Origin: Flavobacterium sp. HBTb2-11-1
GTDB taxonomy: Bacteria > Bacteroidota > Bacteroidia > Flavobacteriales > Flavobacteriaceae
Length of the DNA: 64,000 nucleotides
Assembly (NCBI RefSeq): GCF_009826975.1
Contig: NZ_WUMO01000006.1
Coordinates: 310,001 to 374,000 of the forward strand
Reading direction: 5' to 3'
Shown here: piece after piece, positions 49,087 through 57,925 of the stretch
Layout: every line of letters begins with the position of its first letter
How positions within the stretch are numbered: position 1 is the stretch's first letter
Notes under the pieces: model-generated
Seen by the model: the letters and a program-made list of their open reading frames with translations, nothing else
Told to the model about the DNA's origin: nothing
Databases searched by the model: none
Translations under genes and position numbers: made by a program

Positions 49087-50040
49087 TTACTTTCTTTTGA
49101 TTACTCTTTCTGCAGCTTCAACAATGGCTTGATTGTTTAATTTGTATTTTTCCATTAATTGCTCTGGAGTTCCAGATTCTCCAAAACTATCTTGTACTGC
49201 TACAAATTCTTGTGGAGTTGGATTGTTTAATGCTAATACTCCTGAAACGCTTTCTCCAAGACCTCCAAGGTAGTTGTGCTCTTCTGCAGTAACTACGCAT
49301 CTCGTTTTAGCAACTGATTTAAGAATTGCTTCTTTGTCAAGAGGCTTGATAGTGTGGATGTTGATTACTTCAGCAGAAATTCCTTTTTCTTCTAATTTTT
49401 CAGCTGCGATAAGGGCTTCCCAAACTAGGTGTCCTGTTGCGATAATTGTTACATCAGTTCCTTCGTTTAAAAGAATAGCTTTTCCGATTACGAATGGTTC
49501 GTCAGCAGGAGTAAAGTTAGGTACAACTGGACGTCCGAAACGTAGGTATGCAGGGCCGTGGTGGTCTGCTAGTGCAATAGTTGCTGCTTTAGTTTGGTTG
49601 TAATCGCAAGTGTTTATTACAGTCATGCCAGGCAACATTTTCATTAAACCGATATCTTCTAAGATTTGGTGTGTAGCTCCGTCTTCTCCTAAAGTTAAAC
49701 CTGCGTGAGAAGCGCAGATTTTTACATTTTTGTCTGAGTAAGCCACAGATTGACGAATTTGATCGTAAACTCTTCCTGTAGAGAAGTTAGCAAAAGTTCC
49801 TGTGAATGGAATTTTTCCTCCAATCGTTAAGCCTGCAGCGATTCCAATCATATTTGCTTCTGCGATTCCGATTTGGAAAAAGCGCTCTGGGTGATTTTTT
49901 TTGAATTCATCAAATTTTAATGATCCAATTAAGTCAGCACATAATGCTACAACATTCTCGTTTTTTTGACCTAATTCAGTCATTCCCGCTCCAAAACCAG
50001 AACGAGTATCTTTGCTTCCTGTATTTTCGTATTTTTTCAT
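49087..50040 (-). CDS. transketolase, C-terminal subunit
   Basis: 317 residues from the ATG at 50040 (MKKYENTGSKDTRSGFGAGM). It holds the pyrimidine-binding and C-terminal domains of a transketolase (VVALCADLIGSLKFDEFKK, FFQIGIAEANMIGIAAGL, GRPVVPNF, VVTAEEHNYLGGLGESV). It works with the upstream N-terminal half to move two-carbon units between sugar phosphates with thiamine diphosphate. Split transketolases are common in Bacteroidota. Confidence 0.92.
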   Translation of the reverse strand: MKKYENTGSKDTRSGFGAGMTELGQKNENVVALCADLIGSLKFDEFKKNHPERFFQIGIAEANMIGIAAGLTIGGKIPFTGTFANFSTGRVYDQIRQSVAYSDKNVKICASHAGLTLGEDGATHQILEDIGLMKMLPGMTVINTCDYNQTKAATIALADHHGPAYLRFGRPVVPNFTPADEPFVIGKAILLNEGTDVTIIATGHLVWEALIAAEKLEEKGISAEVINIHTIKPLDKEAILKSVAKTRCVVTAEEHNYLGGLGESVSGVLALNNPTPQEFVAVQDSFGESGTPEQLMEKYKLNNQAIVEAAERVIKRK

Positions 50041-50045
50041 TTTAT

Positions 50046-50112
50046 TTTTTGCTGTATGCAATAGGCAGTAGGCAATAAGCGTGAAGCTTATGGCTTAAAG
50101 CTTAAAGCTGTT
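50046..50112. repeat. word-repeat block between the transketolase halves
   Basis: The words GCAATAGGCAGTAGGCAATAAG and GCTTATGGCTTAAAGCTTAAAGC occur in tandem. AAGCTTATGGCTTAAAGCTT can fold on itself. It belongs to the same class of word repeats as 52993-53060. Confidence 0.5.
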
Positions 50113-50964
50113 TTAGTAATCAACTTGATCTTTAGAGTAGTTTTGAGCTAATGCATTTTTTAATTGCTCGTCATTTGGAGCTTTACCGTGCCAAGCGTGC
50201 GTGTGCATCATGAAATCAACACCATTACCCATTTCTGTATGCAATAAAATACAAACTGGTTTTCCTTTTCCTGTTCTTGATTTAGCATCAGTTAAACCAG
50301 CGATGATAGCATCAATATTGTTTCCTTCTGTGATTTCTAAAACATCCCAGTCAAAAGCTTCAAATTTTGCGCGAAGGCTTCCCATTGCTAAAACTTCGTC
50401 AGTTGTTCCGTCAATTTGTTTTCCGTTAACGTCAATTGTAGCAATAATGTTGTCTACTTTTTTAGCAGAAGCATACATGATAGCTTCCCAGTTTTGACCT
50501 TCTTGCAATTCTCCGTCTCCGTGTAAAGTGTAAACTAAATGATTGTCTTTGTTTAATTTTTTAGCTTGAGCTGCTCCCAAAGCTACAGATAAACCTTGTC
50601 CTAATGAACCAGAAGCCATACGAACTCCAGGTAAACCTTCATGAGTTGTTGGATGTCCTTGTAAACGAGAGTTTAATAATCTAAAAGTAGCAAGCTCTGA
50701 AATTGGAAAGTAACCGCTGCGCGCTAAAACGCTATAGAATACTGGGGAAATATGACCATTTGAAAGGAAAAAGATGTCTTCTCCAATTCCGTCCATATCA
50801 AAACCTTCTTTGCGGTCCATTATATTTTGATATAATGTTACCAAAAATTCAGTACAACCTAAAGAACCACCTGGGTGTCCAGAGTTTACAGCATGTACCA
50901 TTCTAAGAATATCTCTTCTTACTTGGATCGTTAAATCGCTTAATTGTTGTGTGTTAGGCTTCAT
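50113..50964 (-). CDS. transketolase, N-terminal subunit
   Basis: 283 residues. The thiamine-diphosphate domain contains HAVNSGHPGGSLGCTEFLV (about 23-41), FFLSNGHISPVFYSVL and the cofactor motif GDGELQEGQNWEAIMYA (about 149-165). HTEMGNGVDFM and THAWHGKAP close the domain. It pairs with the C-terminal subunit 72 bp downstream. The promoter is at 50990-51021. Confidence 0.93.
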   Translation of the reverse strand: MKPNTQQLSDLTIQVRRDILRMVHAVNSGHPGGSLGCTEFLVTLYQNIMDRKEGFDMDGIGEDIFFLSNGHISPVFYSVLARSGYFPISELATFRLLNSRLQGHPTTHEGLPGVRMASGSLGQGLSVALGAAQAKKLNKDNHLVYTLHGDGELQEGQNWEAIMYASAKKVDNIIATIDVNGKQIDGTTDEVLAMGSLRAKFEAFDWDVLEITEGNNIDAIIAGLTDAKSRTGKGKPVCILLHTEMGNGVDFMMHTHAWHGKAPNDEQLKNALAQNYSKDQVDY

Positions 50965-50989
50965 TTTATATGTAAAAGTTAAACTGGAG

Positions 50990-51021
50990 CAAAAGTAATC
51001 GTTATTTTGCGGGGAGACAAA
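50990..51021 (-). promoter_or_regulatory. promoter of the transketolase operon
   Basis: On the minus strand TTTG (51021-51018) is followed by 20 bp and TACTTTTG (50997-50990), matching the Bacteroidota pattern. Confidence 0.6.
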
Positions 51022-51151
51022 TGATTTTTTGCTTTAGTTGTATAGCAATTGTTAAATTTTACTATTTTTTTTACATTATGAAAATAAATGTAACGAATGT
51101 TTTGCTTTTAATTCTTTATAAGAGTGTGTCCACATTTTTAAAAGAGAAACA

Positions 51152-51184
51152 ATAAAAAAGCCTTGCATTTCTGCAAGACTTTTG
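51152..51184 (-). terminator. terminator of the small acidic protein gene
   Basis: CTTGCA/TGCAAG with flanking A/T-paired runs around TTTC. On the minus strand it ends in GGCTTTTTT. Confidence 0.8.
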
Positions 51185-51210
51185 TAATGGGTATAATAAA
51201 AAAGATGTAG

Positions 51211-51513
51211 TTATTCAGTATCTCCTTCGCTGTAATAATTATTTTCTTCGTCTTCTGAACCAAGGTCTTCTTGCTTGTCATCAAGTTCAGAGCCTGGAAC
51301 ATCAAGATCATTTCCGATTTTATCACTATTTTGTTTCCATTCGTGAATGTCATTATTAATTATTCTTTCTCCAGAGATATCTTGCGGGTCGATGTCTTCT
51401 AGTCTTTCTTCCTGATTGTAGATATCTTCATTTGCATCATAATTCATGTTTTCAAGGTTTTTTTCAATTTGGTCATCCTTGATTTGGTCTAATTTCTCAT
51501 CTGCGCTTATCAT
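51211..51513 (-). CDS. small acidic conserved protein, function unknown
   Basis: 100 residues, strongly acidic, no signal peptide or membrane helix, probably disordered. The C-terminal segment DVPGSELDD, then GSEDEENNYYSEGD, is one I recall as recurring in Bacteroidota hypothetical proteins. It is a single gene with its own terminator. No function can be assigned. Confidence 0.7.
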   Translation of the reverse strand: MISADEKLDQIKDDQIEKNLENMNYDANEDIYNQEERLEDIDPQDISGERIINNDIHEWKQNSDKIGNDLDVPGSELDDKQEDLGSEDEENNYYSEGDTE

Positions 51514-51628
51514 GATTCTAAAGTTTTTTAGTTGAATATTAAAATTACAAAAAAGAATCGTTGAAACTGTTATACTTTAATAATGTTAGCGTTATAGTTT
51601 TTGCATTTCTCTTTGAAAACCTGTTTGC

Positions 51629-51707
51629 ATTAGGGATAGTAGCAGTGTCTCCCCGATTTAGAAAAAAAATGCTTACCTGTAGCGGATAGTCCGACTTAGG
51701 AAACGCC
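51629..51707 (-). repeat. decayed, inverted copy of the 21093-type structured element (tentative)
   Basis: On the plus strand ATTAGGGATAGTAGCAG and TGTAGCGGATAGTCCGACTTAGGAAACGCC resemble the reverse complement of the ends of the 21093-21171 element (TAGCCCTGATGGAAGCGGC and TATAGCGAACAGCAGGATTAGCTCC). The middle hairpin is lost. It lies in a 348-bp gap; the rest of the gap holds AAATTCC/AATTTTCTAATTG word repeats and the tgt promoter. Confidence 0.4.
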
Positions 51708-51833
51708 CAAATGAATCAAATTTCAAAATGAGAAAATCCAAATTCCAAAACGTAGAATCTGAAATTAAGAAAATATTAGCTAATTTTCTAATTGACAAAA
51801 TTTCCAATTCATAAATTTTCCCTGAAATTAAAC

Positions 51834-51841
51834 TATCTTTG
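51834..51841 (+). promoter_or_regulatory. -7 box of tgt
   Basis: TATCTTTG matches TAnnTTTG and lies 20 bp before the ATG. No clear -33 element. Confidence 0.5.
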
Positions 51842-51861
51842 CGCTCTGAAAAAAGAAACAG

Positions 51862-52992
51862 ATGAAGTTTGATTTATTACAAAAAGATCCGCAGTCTAAA
51901 GCGAGAGCGGGAAGTATTACTACTGATCATGGCGTAATTGAAACGCCTATTTTTATGCCTGTTGGAACTGTTGCTTCTGTAAAAGGAGTGCATCAGCGCG
52001 AGCTTAAAGAAGAGATTAATCCGGATATTATTCTTGGAAACACCTATCATTTATATCTGCGTCCTCAGACAGAAATTCTTGAAAAAGCTGGCGGATTGCA
52101 TAAGTTCATGAACTGGGATCGTAATATTTTGACTGATTCTGGAGGATATCAGGTATATTCTCTTTCTTCAAATAGAAAAATTAAAGAGGAAGGGGTAAAG
52201 TTTAAATCGCATATTGATGGTTCTTACCACTTTTTTACGCCAGAGAATGTAATGGAAATTCAGCGTACAATTGGTGCAGATATTATCATGGCCTTTGATG
52301 AGTGTACACCTTACCCGTGCGATTATCGTTATGCGCAACGTTCTATGCATATGACGCATCGCTGGTTAGACCGCTGTATAGCACATTTGGAAAAAGTGCC
52401 TTATAAATATGGTTATGAACAAACGTTTTTCCCGATTGTTCAAGGAAGTACTTATAAAGATCTTCGTCGCCAGTCGGCTGAATATATTGCAAATGCTGGT
52501 CAGCAAGGAAATGCAATTGGCGGACTTTCTGTTGGTGAACCAGCTGAAGAAATGTACGCTATGACTGAAGTAGTTTGCGAAATTCTTCCAGAAGATAAAC
52601 CCCGTTACTTAATGGGGGTTGGAACTCCAATTAATATTTTGGAAAATATTGCATTAGGAATTGATATGTTCGACTGCGTTATGCCAACGCGTAACGCAAG
52701 AAACGGAATGTTGTTTACAGCAAACGGAACAATCAATATCAAAAACAAAAAATGGGAAGCTGATTTTTCTCCAATTGATGAAATGGGGCACACTTTTGTT
52801 GATACAGAATATACAAAAGCCTATTTGAGACACTTGTTTGCTGCTAATGAATATTTAGGAAAGCAAATTGCAACGATTCATAATCTTGGTTTCTACATGT
52901 GGTTGGTTCGTGAAGCTAGAAAACATATCTTAGCAGGCGATTTTAGACCATGGAAAGAAATGATGGTTAAAAATATGAGCCAAAGACTTTAA
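51862..52992 (+). CDS. tgt: queuine tRNA-ribosyltransferase lacking the zinc-site cysteines
   Basis: 376 residues. It swaps guanine-34 for preQ1 in GUN-anticodon tRNAs. The active-site features are intact: DSGGYQVYS with Asp92, ADIIMAFDECTPYPCDY (139-155), GGLSVGEP (220-227), and FDCVMPTRNARNG with nucleophile Asp271. In E. coli the segment that follows holds the zinc ligands CxCxxC; here the aligned stretch (residues 306-318) is DEMGHTFVDTEYT with Gly309, Thr311 and Asp314 in place of the three Cys. The fourth ligand His340 (ATIHN) remains. Length is normal. Confidence 0.94.
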   Translation: MKFDLLQKDPQSKARAGSITTDHGVIETPIFMPVGTVASVKGVHQRELKEEINPDIILGNTYHLYLRPQTEILEKAGGLHKFMNWDRNILTDSGGYQVYSLSSNRKIKEEGVKFKSHIDGSYHFFTPENVMEIQRTIGADIIMAFDECTPYPCDYRYAQRSMHMTHRWLDRCIAHLEKVPYKYGYEQTFFPIVQGSTYKDLRRQSAEYIANAGQQGNAIGGLSVGEPAEEMYAMTEVVCEILPEDKPRYLMGVGTPINILENIALGIDMFDCVMPTRNARNGMLFTANGTINIKNKKWEADFSPIDEMGHTFVDTEYTKAYLRHLFAANEYLGKQIATIHNLGFYMWLVREARKHILAGDFRPWKEMMVKNMSQRL

Positions 52993-53060
52993 AAGAGTTT
53001 TAAGTTTCAGATCTCAAGTTTCAAGTTCTCTACAGAGCGTGAAACTTGAAACTTGGAACC
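52993..53060. repeat. word-repeat intergenic hairpin (CAAGTTTCAAGTT family)
   Basis: CAAGTTTCAAGTT (53015-53027) is the exact reverse complement of AACTTGAAACTTG (53043-53055). Inner CTCT/AGAG adds to the stem. It lies between tgt and the permease gene and may act as a terminator. Confidence 0.7.
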
Positions 53061-53077
53061 AAACAAACAATATATAT

Positions 53078-54166
53078 ATGCTTTCAATAATAGATAAATA
53101 CATTTTAAAAAGATACCTCGGAACTTTTTCTGTGATGCTTCTTTTATTTGCGCCAATCGGAATCGTAATTGACGTTTCGGAAAAGGTAAATAAAATGCTT
53201 GAAAACAAGATTCCGTTTGGAGATATTGCTTTCTATTATTACAATTTTACGATTTACTTTATTAACTCACTATTTCCGATATTCTTGTTCTTATCGGTAA
53301 TTTGGTTCACATCCAAATTGGCGAATAATACAGAGATTATTGCTATTTTGAGTTCTGGAATTTCATTTACACGTTTCCTGCGTCCTTATATTATAGGGGC
53401 AACAATTGTGTCGATTTTCGTATTGCTAATGGGATTTTTTATTGTTCCTGCAGCCAGTGAAGGTTACAATAATTTTAGGTATACATATCTTAAAGGAAAC
53501 GGAAAAGAACTCATGCGTGGTGAAAACACCAATGTTTTCAGACAGATTAACGATCATGATTTTATATTTGTAAATAGCTTTAATGAAGAATCAAAAACAG
53601 CTTTCAATTTTTCGTTAGAACATTTCGAAAAAGAGAAACTAACATATAAAATTACTGCAAGCCGTATTAAATGGGATCCTAAAAAGAAGATTTATGTTTT
53701 ATACGATTATACAAAAAGGACGGTTGGAGATTTAAATGATGTAATTGAAAAATCTCCCGAAAAAAATGTTGCATTCAAATTTGAATTATCAGATTTAACG
53801 CCCGTAGTCTATATTGCTGAAACGCTGACTTTGGGTAAATTAATTGATTTTATTGAAAAAGAAAGAAAAAGAGGTTCTGGAAATATTAATACCTATTTGG
53901 TTGTTCTTTATAAAAAATACAGTATCCCAGTTTCAGCATTCATTTTAACTATTATTGCAGTTTCGGTTTCTTCTATGAAACGTCGCGGTGGAATGGGAAT
54001 GAACCTTGCCATCGGAATTGCAATCGCGTTTTCATTTGTATTCTTTGATAAAATCTTTGGTACACTTGCCGAAAAATCTACATTCTCACCTTTATTGGCT
54101 GTCTGGTTTCCGAATATTGTTTTTGGAATCTTAGCAGTTTACCTGTTACGTAATGCGAAACGATAA
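53078..54166 (+). CDS. LptF/LptG-family permease
   Basis: 362 residues from the ATG at 53078 (MLSIIDKYILKRYLGTFSVM); a start at 53039 would run through the repeat hairpin. There are three N-terminal and three C-terminal membrane helices around a periplasmic domain (about 125-260), as in LptF/LptG. IIDKYILKRYL and the KYSIPVSAFILTIIAVSVSS segment are typical. It works with the LptB ATPase to extract LPS from the inner membrane. Whether it is F or G is unclear. Confidence 0.88.
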   Translation: MLSIIDKYILKRYLGTFSVMLLLFAPIGIVIDVSEKVNKMLENKIPFGDIAFYYYNFTIYFINSLFPIFLFLSVIWFTSKLANNTEIIAILSSGISFTRFLRPYIIGATIVSIFVLLMGFFIVPAASEGYNNFRYTYLKGNGKELMRGENTNVFRQINDHDFIFVNSFNEESKTAFNFSLEHFEKEKLTYKITASRIKWDPKKKIYVLYDYTKRTVGDLNDVIEKSPEKNVAFKFELSDLTPVVYIAETLTLGKLIDFIEKERKRGSGNINTYLVVLYKKYSIPVSAFILTIIAVSVSSMKRRGGMGMNLAIGIAIAFSFVFFDKIFGTLAEKSTFSPLLAVWFPNIVFGILAVYLLRNAKR

Positions 54167-55043
54167 TTTAAAAAGTTATTTAAATCTTCATTTAATTGTT
54201 TTTATCTGGGGTTTTACCGCCATTTTGGGTGCTTTAATTACTATTGATGCCGAAAATCTGGTTTGGTACAGAATGCTGATTGCGATGATTTTTTTGGGTG
54301 GATTTATTGCCTTCAAAAAACAGTCTTTTCAGGTTCCTGTGAAGGAATTTTTTAAATTGATTTTTGTCGGATTACTGATTGCTCTTCATTGGATTTTCTT
54401 TTTTAGGGCAATTCACGTTTCAAACGTTTCTATTACGCTTTCTATATTTTCATTAGGAGCATTTTTTGCTTCTTTATTGGAACCATTATTTTATGGAAGA
54501 AAGGTGCTTTGGTATGAAGTTCTTTTCGGACTTATCATAATTGCTGGTCTAGGATTGATTCTTCAAGTTGAGATAAAGTACCTTGAAGGCGTTTATTATG
54601 CCTTGGCCGCAATTATTTTAGGTGTTTTATTTACTTTAATGAATGGAAAATTGATTTCAGATCATGAACCTTCTGTAATTACTTTTTATGAGTTTGGTGC
54701 AGGAGTTTTCTTTATTACGATTTATTTTTTGTTTCAAGGAAAATTTAAAGCAGATTTCTTCGAAATGTCTTTGAATAACTGGGTTTTATTATTGATTTTG
54801 GCTTCCATCTGTACAGCTTACGCCTTTACAGCTTCTGTAAAAGTAATGCAAAGATTGACGCCTTATACTGTAATGTTAACGACTAATTTAGAGCCAGTTT
54901 ACGGAATAGTTTTGGCTTATTTCATATTAGGAGGAAAAGAAAAAATGAGTGTTGAGTTTTACATAGGAGCGGTAATAATTATTATAACAGTTATTCTAAA
55001 CGGTGTTTTTAAGCATTATCAGAACAAGAAAGAAAACTTGTAA
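54153..55043 (+). CDS. EamA/DMT-family transporter
   Basis: 296 residues with ten membrane helices as two EamA repeats (about 8-140 and 150-290). Markers are LIVFIWGFTAILGALI, NVSITLSIFSLGAFFASLLEPLFYG and LTTNLEPVYGIVLAYFILGG. It exports or imports small metabolites, substrate unknown. It overlaps the LptF/G gene by 14 bp, so the two are coupled. Confidence 0.88.
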   Translation: MRNDNLKSYLNLHLIVFIWGFTAILGALITIDAENLVWYRMLIAMIFLGGFIAFKKQSFQVPVKEFFKLIFVGLLIALHWIFFFRAIHVSNVSITLSIFSLGAFFASLLEPLFYGRKVLWYEVLFGLIIIAGLGLILQVEIKYLEGVYYALAAIILGVLFTLMNGKLISDHEPSVITFYEFGAGVFFITIYFLFQGKFKADFFEMSLNNWVLLLILASICTAYAFTASVKVMQRLTPYTVMLTTNLEPVYGIVLAYFILGGKEKMSVEFYIGAVIIIITVILNGVFKHYQNKKENL

Positions 55044-55115
55044 TAGTTTCCTTATTTTTAAAATGCATTTTTATACTTTAAATAACAATTAACTTCGCCA
55101 ATGATATAATATTTT

Positions 55116-55123
55116 TATATTTG
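55116..55123 (+). promoter_or_regulatory. -7 box of accA
   Basis: TATATTTG matches TAnnTTTG, 32 bp before the ATG; TTC at 55094 is a weak -33. Confidence 0.55.
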
Positions 55124-55155
55124 CGGTTCGATTTACAAACAAAATTCAAAAATCC

Positions 55156-56109
55156 ATGGAATATTTAGATTTTGAGCTTCCAATTAAAGAACTTGAAGAA
55201 CAGTTAGAAAAGTGCGTTATTATTGGGAAAGAATCTGACGTTGACGTAACGCCAACGTGCAAGGAAATCAACAAGAAATTAGAGCAGACTAAGAAAGATA
55301 TATACAAAAACCTTACGGCTTGGCAGAGGGTACAATTGTCAAGACACCCAAATAGACCTTATACTTTAGACTATATCAAAGCAATTTGCGGAGATACTTT
55401 CTTGGAACTTCATGGAGACAGAGGTTTTAAAGATGATAAAGCTATGGTTGGTGGTCTTGGTAAAATAAACGGACAATCGTTTATGATTATCGGTCAGCAA
55501 AAAGGTTTTAATACCAAAACACGTCAATACCGTAATTTTGGTATGGCTAACCCAGAAGGATACCGTAAAGCTTTGCGTTTGATGAAAATGGCGGAGAAAT
55601 TTGGAATTCCGGTGTTAACTTTAGTAGATACTCCAGGTGCATATCCAGGACTTGAAGCTGAAGAAAGAGGACAAGGAGAAGCTATTGCTAGAAATATCTT
55701 TGAAATGGTTCGTCTACAAGTACCAATCATCACGATTATTGTTGGTGAAGGTGCTTCTGGTGGAGCTTTAGGAATTGGTGTTGGAGACCGCGTTTATATG
55801 TTAGAAAATACTTGGTACTCTGTAATTTCTCCAGAATCTTGCTCTTCTATTTTATGGAAAAGCTGGGAGTATAAAGAACGTGCAGCAGAAGCTTTAAAAC
55901 TGACTTCTTCTGATATGAAAAAACAAAAACTTGTTGATGATGTGATTCCAGAACCACTTGGCGGAGCACATTATGACAGAGAAACTACTTTTAAAACAGT
56001 TGCGGAATATATTACAAAAGGATATAACGAATTGAAAGACTTATCAACAGCTGATTTAATTGCCCAGAGAATGGACAAATACAGCAATATGGGCGAGTTC
56101 AAAGAGTAA
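55156..56109 (+). CDS. accA: acetyl-CoA carboxylase carboxyltransferase subunit alpha
   Basis: 317 residues, matching E. coli AccA (319). The N-terminal YLDFELPIKELEEQLEK helix is followed by AWQRVQLSRHPNRPYTLDYI, ELHGDRGFKDD, GQQKGFNTKTRQYRNFGM, DTPGAYPGLEAEERGQGEAI and GEGASGGALGIGVGD, forming the crotonase-like carboxyltransferase site. With AccD it moves CO2 from biotin to acetyl-CoA for fatty acid synthesis. Monocistronic with a clear terminator. Confidence 0.97.
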   Translation: MEYLDFELPIKELEEQLEKCVIIGKESDVDVTPTCKEINKKLEQTKKDIYKNLTAWQRVQLSRHPNRPYTLDYIKAICGDTFLELHGDRGFKDDKAMVGGLGKINGQSFMIIGQQKGFNTKTRQYRNFGMANPEGYRKALRLMKMAEKFGIPVLTLVDTPGAYPGLEAEERGQGEAIARNIFEMVRLQVPIITIIVGEGASGGALGIGVGDRVYMLENTWYSVISPESCSSILWKSWEYKERAAEALKLTSSDMKKQKLVDDVIPEPLGGAHYDRETTFKTVAEYITKGYNELKDLSTADLIAQRMDKYSNMGEFKE

Positions 56110-56129
56110 ATTCATAAAATAGAATTAAA

Positions 56130-56160
56130 AATCCGAAGCCCTGCGGTTTCGGATTTTTTT
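56130..56160 (+). terminator. accA terminator
   Basis: AATCCGAA pairs with TTCGGATT around the GCCCTGCGGT region, then a T-run. Confidence 0.88.
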
Positions 56161-56250
56161 TTGGTTATCAACACAAAAAACATATTTATAAACAACAGAA
56201 TTGTTATAACTCGATAGCAGATTTTTTTTAAATTTTGCTACTTTCGCTAT

Positions 56251-57795
56251 ATGGAAAATTTCAAAAATGTAAACCCAGTTAAGGTCGACAAAACCACTAT
56301 TATCAATCTAGAAAAAGGTAAGCTTCCTCCACAAGTAATTGACTTGGAAGAGGCTGTGCTTGGTGCGATGATGATCGACAAAAAAGGGGTAGATGATGTA
56401 ATTGATATTTTACAGCCAGACGCTTTTTATAAAGACGCGCACAAACATATTTTTGAAGCAATTTTGCAGCTTTTTACAGAAACTCAGCCTATCGATTTGC
56501 TGACAGTTTCTACGCAATTGAAGAAAAATGGCAAGCTTGAATTGGCTGGTGGAGATTTCTATCTGATTCAGCTTACGCAAAAAATTGCCTCTTCTGCGCA
56601 CATCGAGTTTCACTCGCGTATTATTCTTCAAAAATTTATTCAAAGAAGTTTGATTCGAATTTCATCTGAGATTATCGAAGAATCTTATGACGAAACCACA
56701 GACGTTTTTGATTTGCTGGACAAAGCAGAATCTAAATTGTATGAAGTAACGCAAGGAAATATTAAGCGTAGTTCTGAAACGGCTCAGAGTTTAGTTCTTC
56801 AGGCGAAAAAACGTATTGAAGAAATTGCTGGTAAAGAAGGTTTGAGTGGTGTGGCGACTGGATTTGAGAAACTAGATGAAGTGACTTCTGGATGGCAACC
56901 TTCAGATTTGATTATTATTGCGGCTCGTCCTGGTATGGGTAAAACAGCTTTTGTCCTTTCAATGGCGAGAAACGTAAGTATCCAATTCGGACATGCGGTT
57001 GCTATTTTCTCTCTGGAGATGGCTTCAGTTCAGTTAATTACAAGGCTTATTTCTTCTGAAACAGGACTTTCTTCAGAAAAACTAAGAACCGGTAAATTAG
57101 AAAAACACGAATGGGAACAGCTGAGTACTAAGGTAAAAGATTTAGAAAAAGCACCGTTGTTTATTGATGATACACCTTCGCTTTCAATATTCGATTTACG
57201 TGCAAAATGTCGTCGTTTGGCCTCTCAGCACGGAATTAAATTAATTATTATCGACTACTTGCAGCTGATGACTGCAGGTGGAAGCGGTAAAGGAGGCGGA
57301 AACCGTGAGCAGGAGATCTCAACAATTTCTCGAAACTTAAAGGCCTTGGCAAAAGAGCTAAACGTTCCTGTAATTGCACTTTCTCAGTTATCTCGTGCCG
57401 TTGAAACCCGTGGATCTAGTAAACGACCTTTACTTTCGGATCTTCGTGAATCTGGAGCAATTGAGCAGGATGCCGATATCGTATCGTTTATTTATCGTCC
57501 TGAATATTATAAAATTGAAGAATGGGATGATGATGAGGCATCTTCTACGCAAGGGCAGGCTGAGTTTATTATAGCCAAGCACCGTAACGGTGGATTGGAA
57601 AATATTCGTCTAAAATTCTTAGGACATTTGGGTAAATTTGACAACTTAGAAGAATTTACAGGAGGTTACGATGATTTACCTTCTAAAATGAATCATGATG
57701 ATAATCCTTTCCTAACAAAAAATTTACCATCTGCTAATGAAGCTTTCGGAAGCAATTTAAATGATGACGATGACGATAGCGACGTTCCGTTTTAA
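56251..57795 (+). CDS. dnaB: replicative DNA helicase
   Basis: 514 residues. The N-terminal DnaB domain (about 25-130, PPQVIDLEEAVLGAMMIDKKG) binds primase and neighbours. The RecA-like domain has Walker A AARPGMGKTAF (about 228-238), IIIDYLQLMTAGG (Walker B) and SQLSRAVETR, with SDLRESGAIEQDADIV after it. It unwinds DNA at the replication fork as a hexamer. No intein is present. The acidic tail DDDDDSDVPF resembles the C-terminus of SSB proteins. Confidence 0.96.
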   Translation: MENFKNVNPVKVDKTTIINLEKGKLPPQVIDLEEAVLGAMMIDKKGVDDVIDILQPDAFYKDAHKHIFEAILQLFTETQPIDLLTVSTQLKKNGKLELAGGDFYLIQLTQKIASSAHIEFHSRIILQKFIQRSLIRISSEIIEESYDETTDVFDLLDKAESKLYEVTQGNIKRSSETAQSLVLQAKKRIEEIAGKEGLSGVATGFEKLDEVTSGWQPSDLIIIAARPGMGKTAFVLSMARNVSIQFGHAVAIFSLEMASVQLITRLISSETGLSSEKLRTGKLEKHEWEQLSTKVKDLEKAPLFIDDTPSLSIFDLRAKCRRLASQHGIKLIIIDYLQLMTAGGSGKGGGNREQEISTISRNLKALAKELNVPVIALSQLSRAVETRGSSKRPLLSDLRESGAIEQDADIVSFIYRPEYYKIEEWDDDEASSTQGQAEFIIAKHRNGGLENIRLKFLGHLGKFDNLEEFTGGYDDLPSKMNHDDNPFLTKNLPSANEAFGSNLNDDDDDSDVPF

Positions 57796-57800
57796 AAAAC

Positions 57801-57829
57801 AAAAAAGCCTTGTTTCTAAGGCTTTTTTT
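57801..57829 (+). terminator. dnaB terminator
   Basis: AAAAAAGCCTT pairs with AAGGCTTTTTT around GTTTCT. Confidence 0.88.
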
Positions 57830-57925
57830 ATGCTTTGATGTTAATTTTTTAATAAAAATCAGTAGTTTAGCGAAACCAATTATAAACTATCAAGTTTTTT
57901 ATTAACCAATTAACAAATTTAAATT

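Noticed and set aside
49087..50964. Frameshifted single transketolase gene
   Set aside because: Both halves have proper starts and stops, are separated by 72 bp, and the split form is standard in Bacteroidota.
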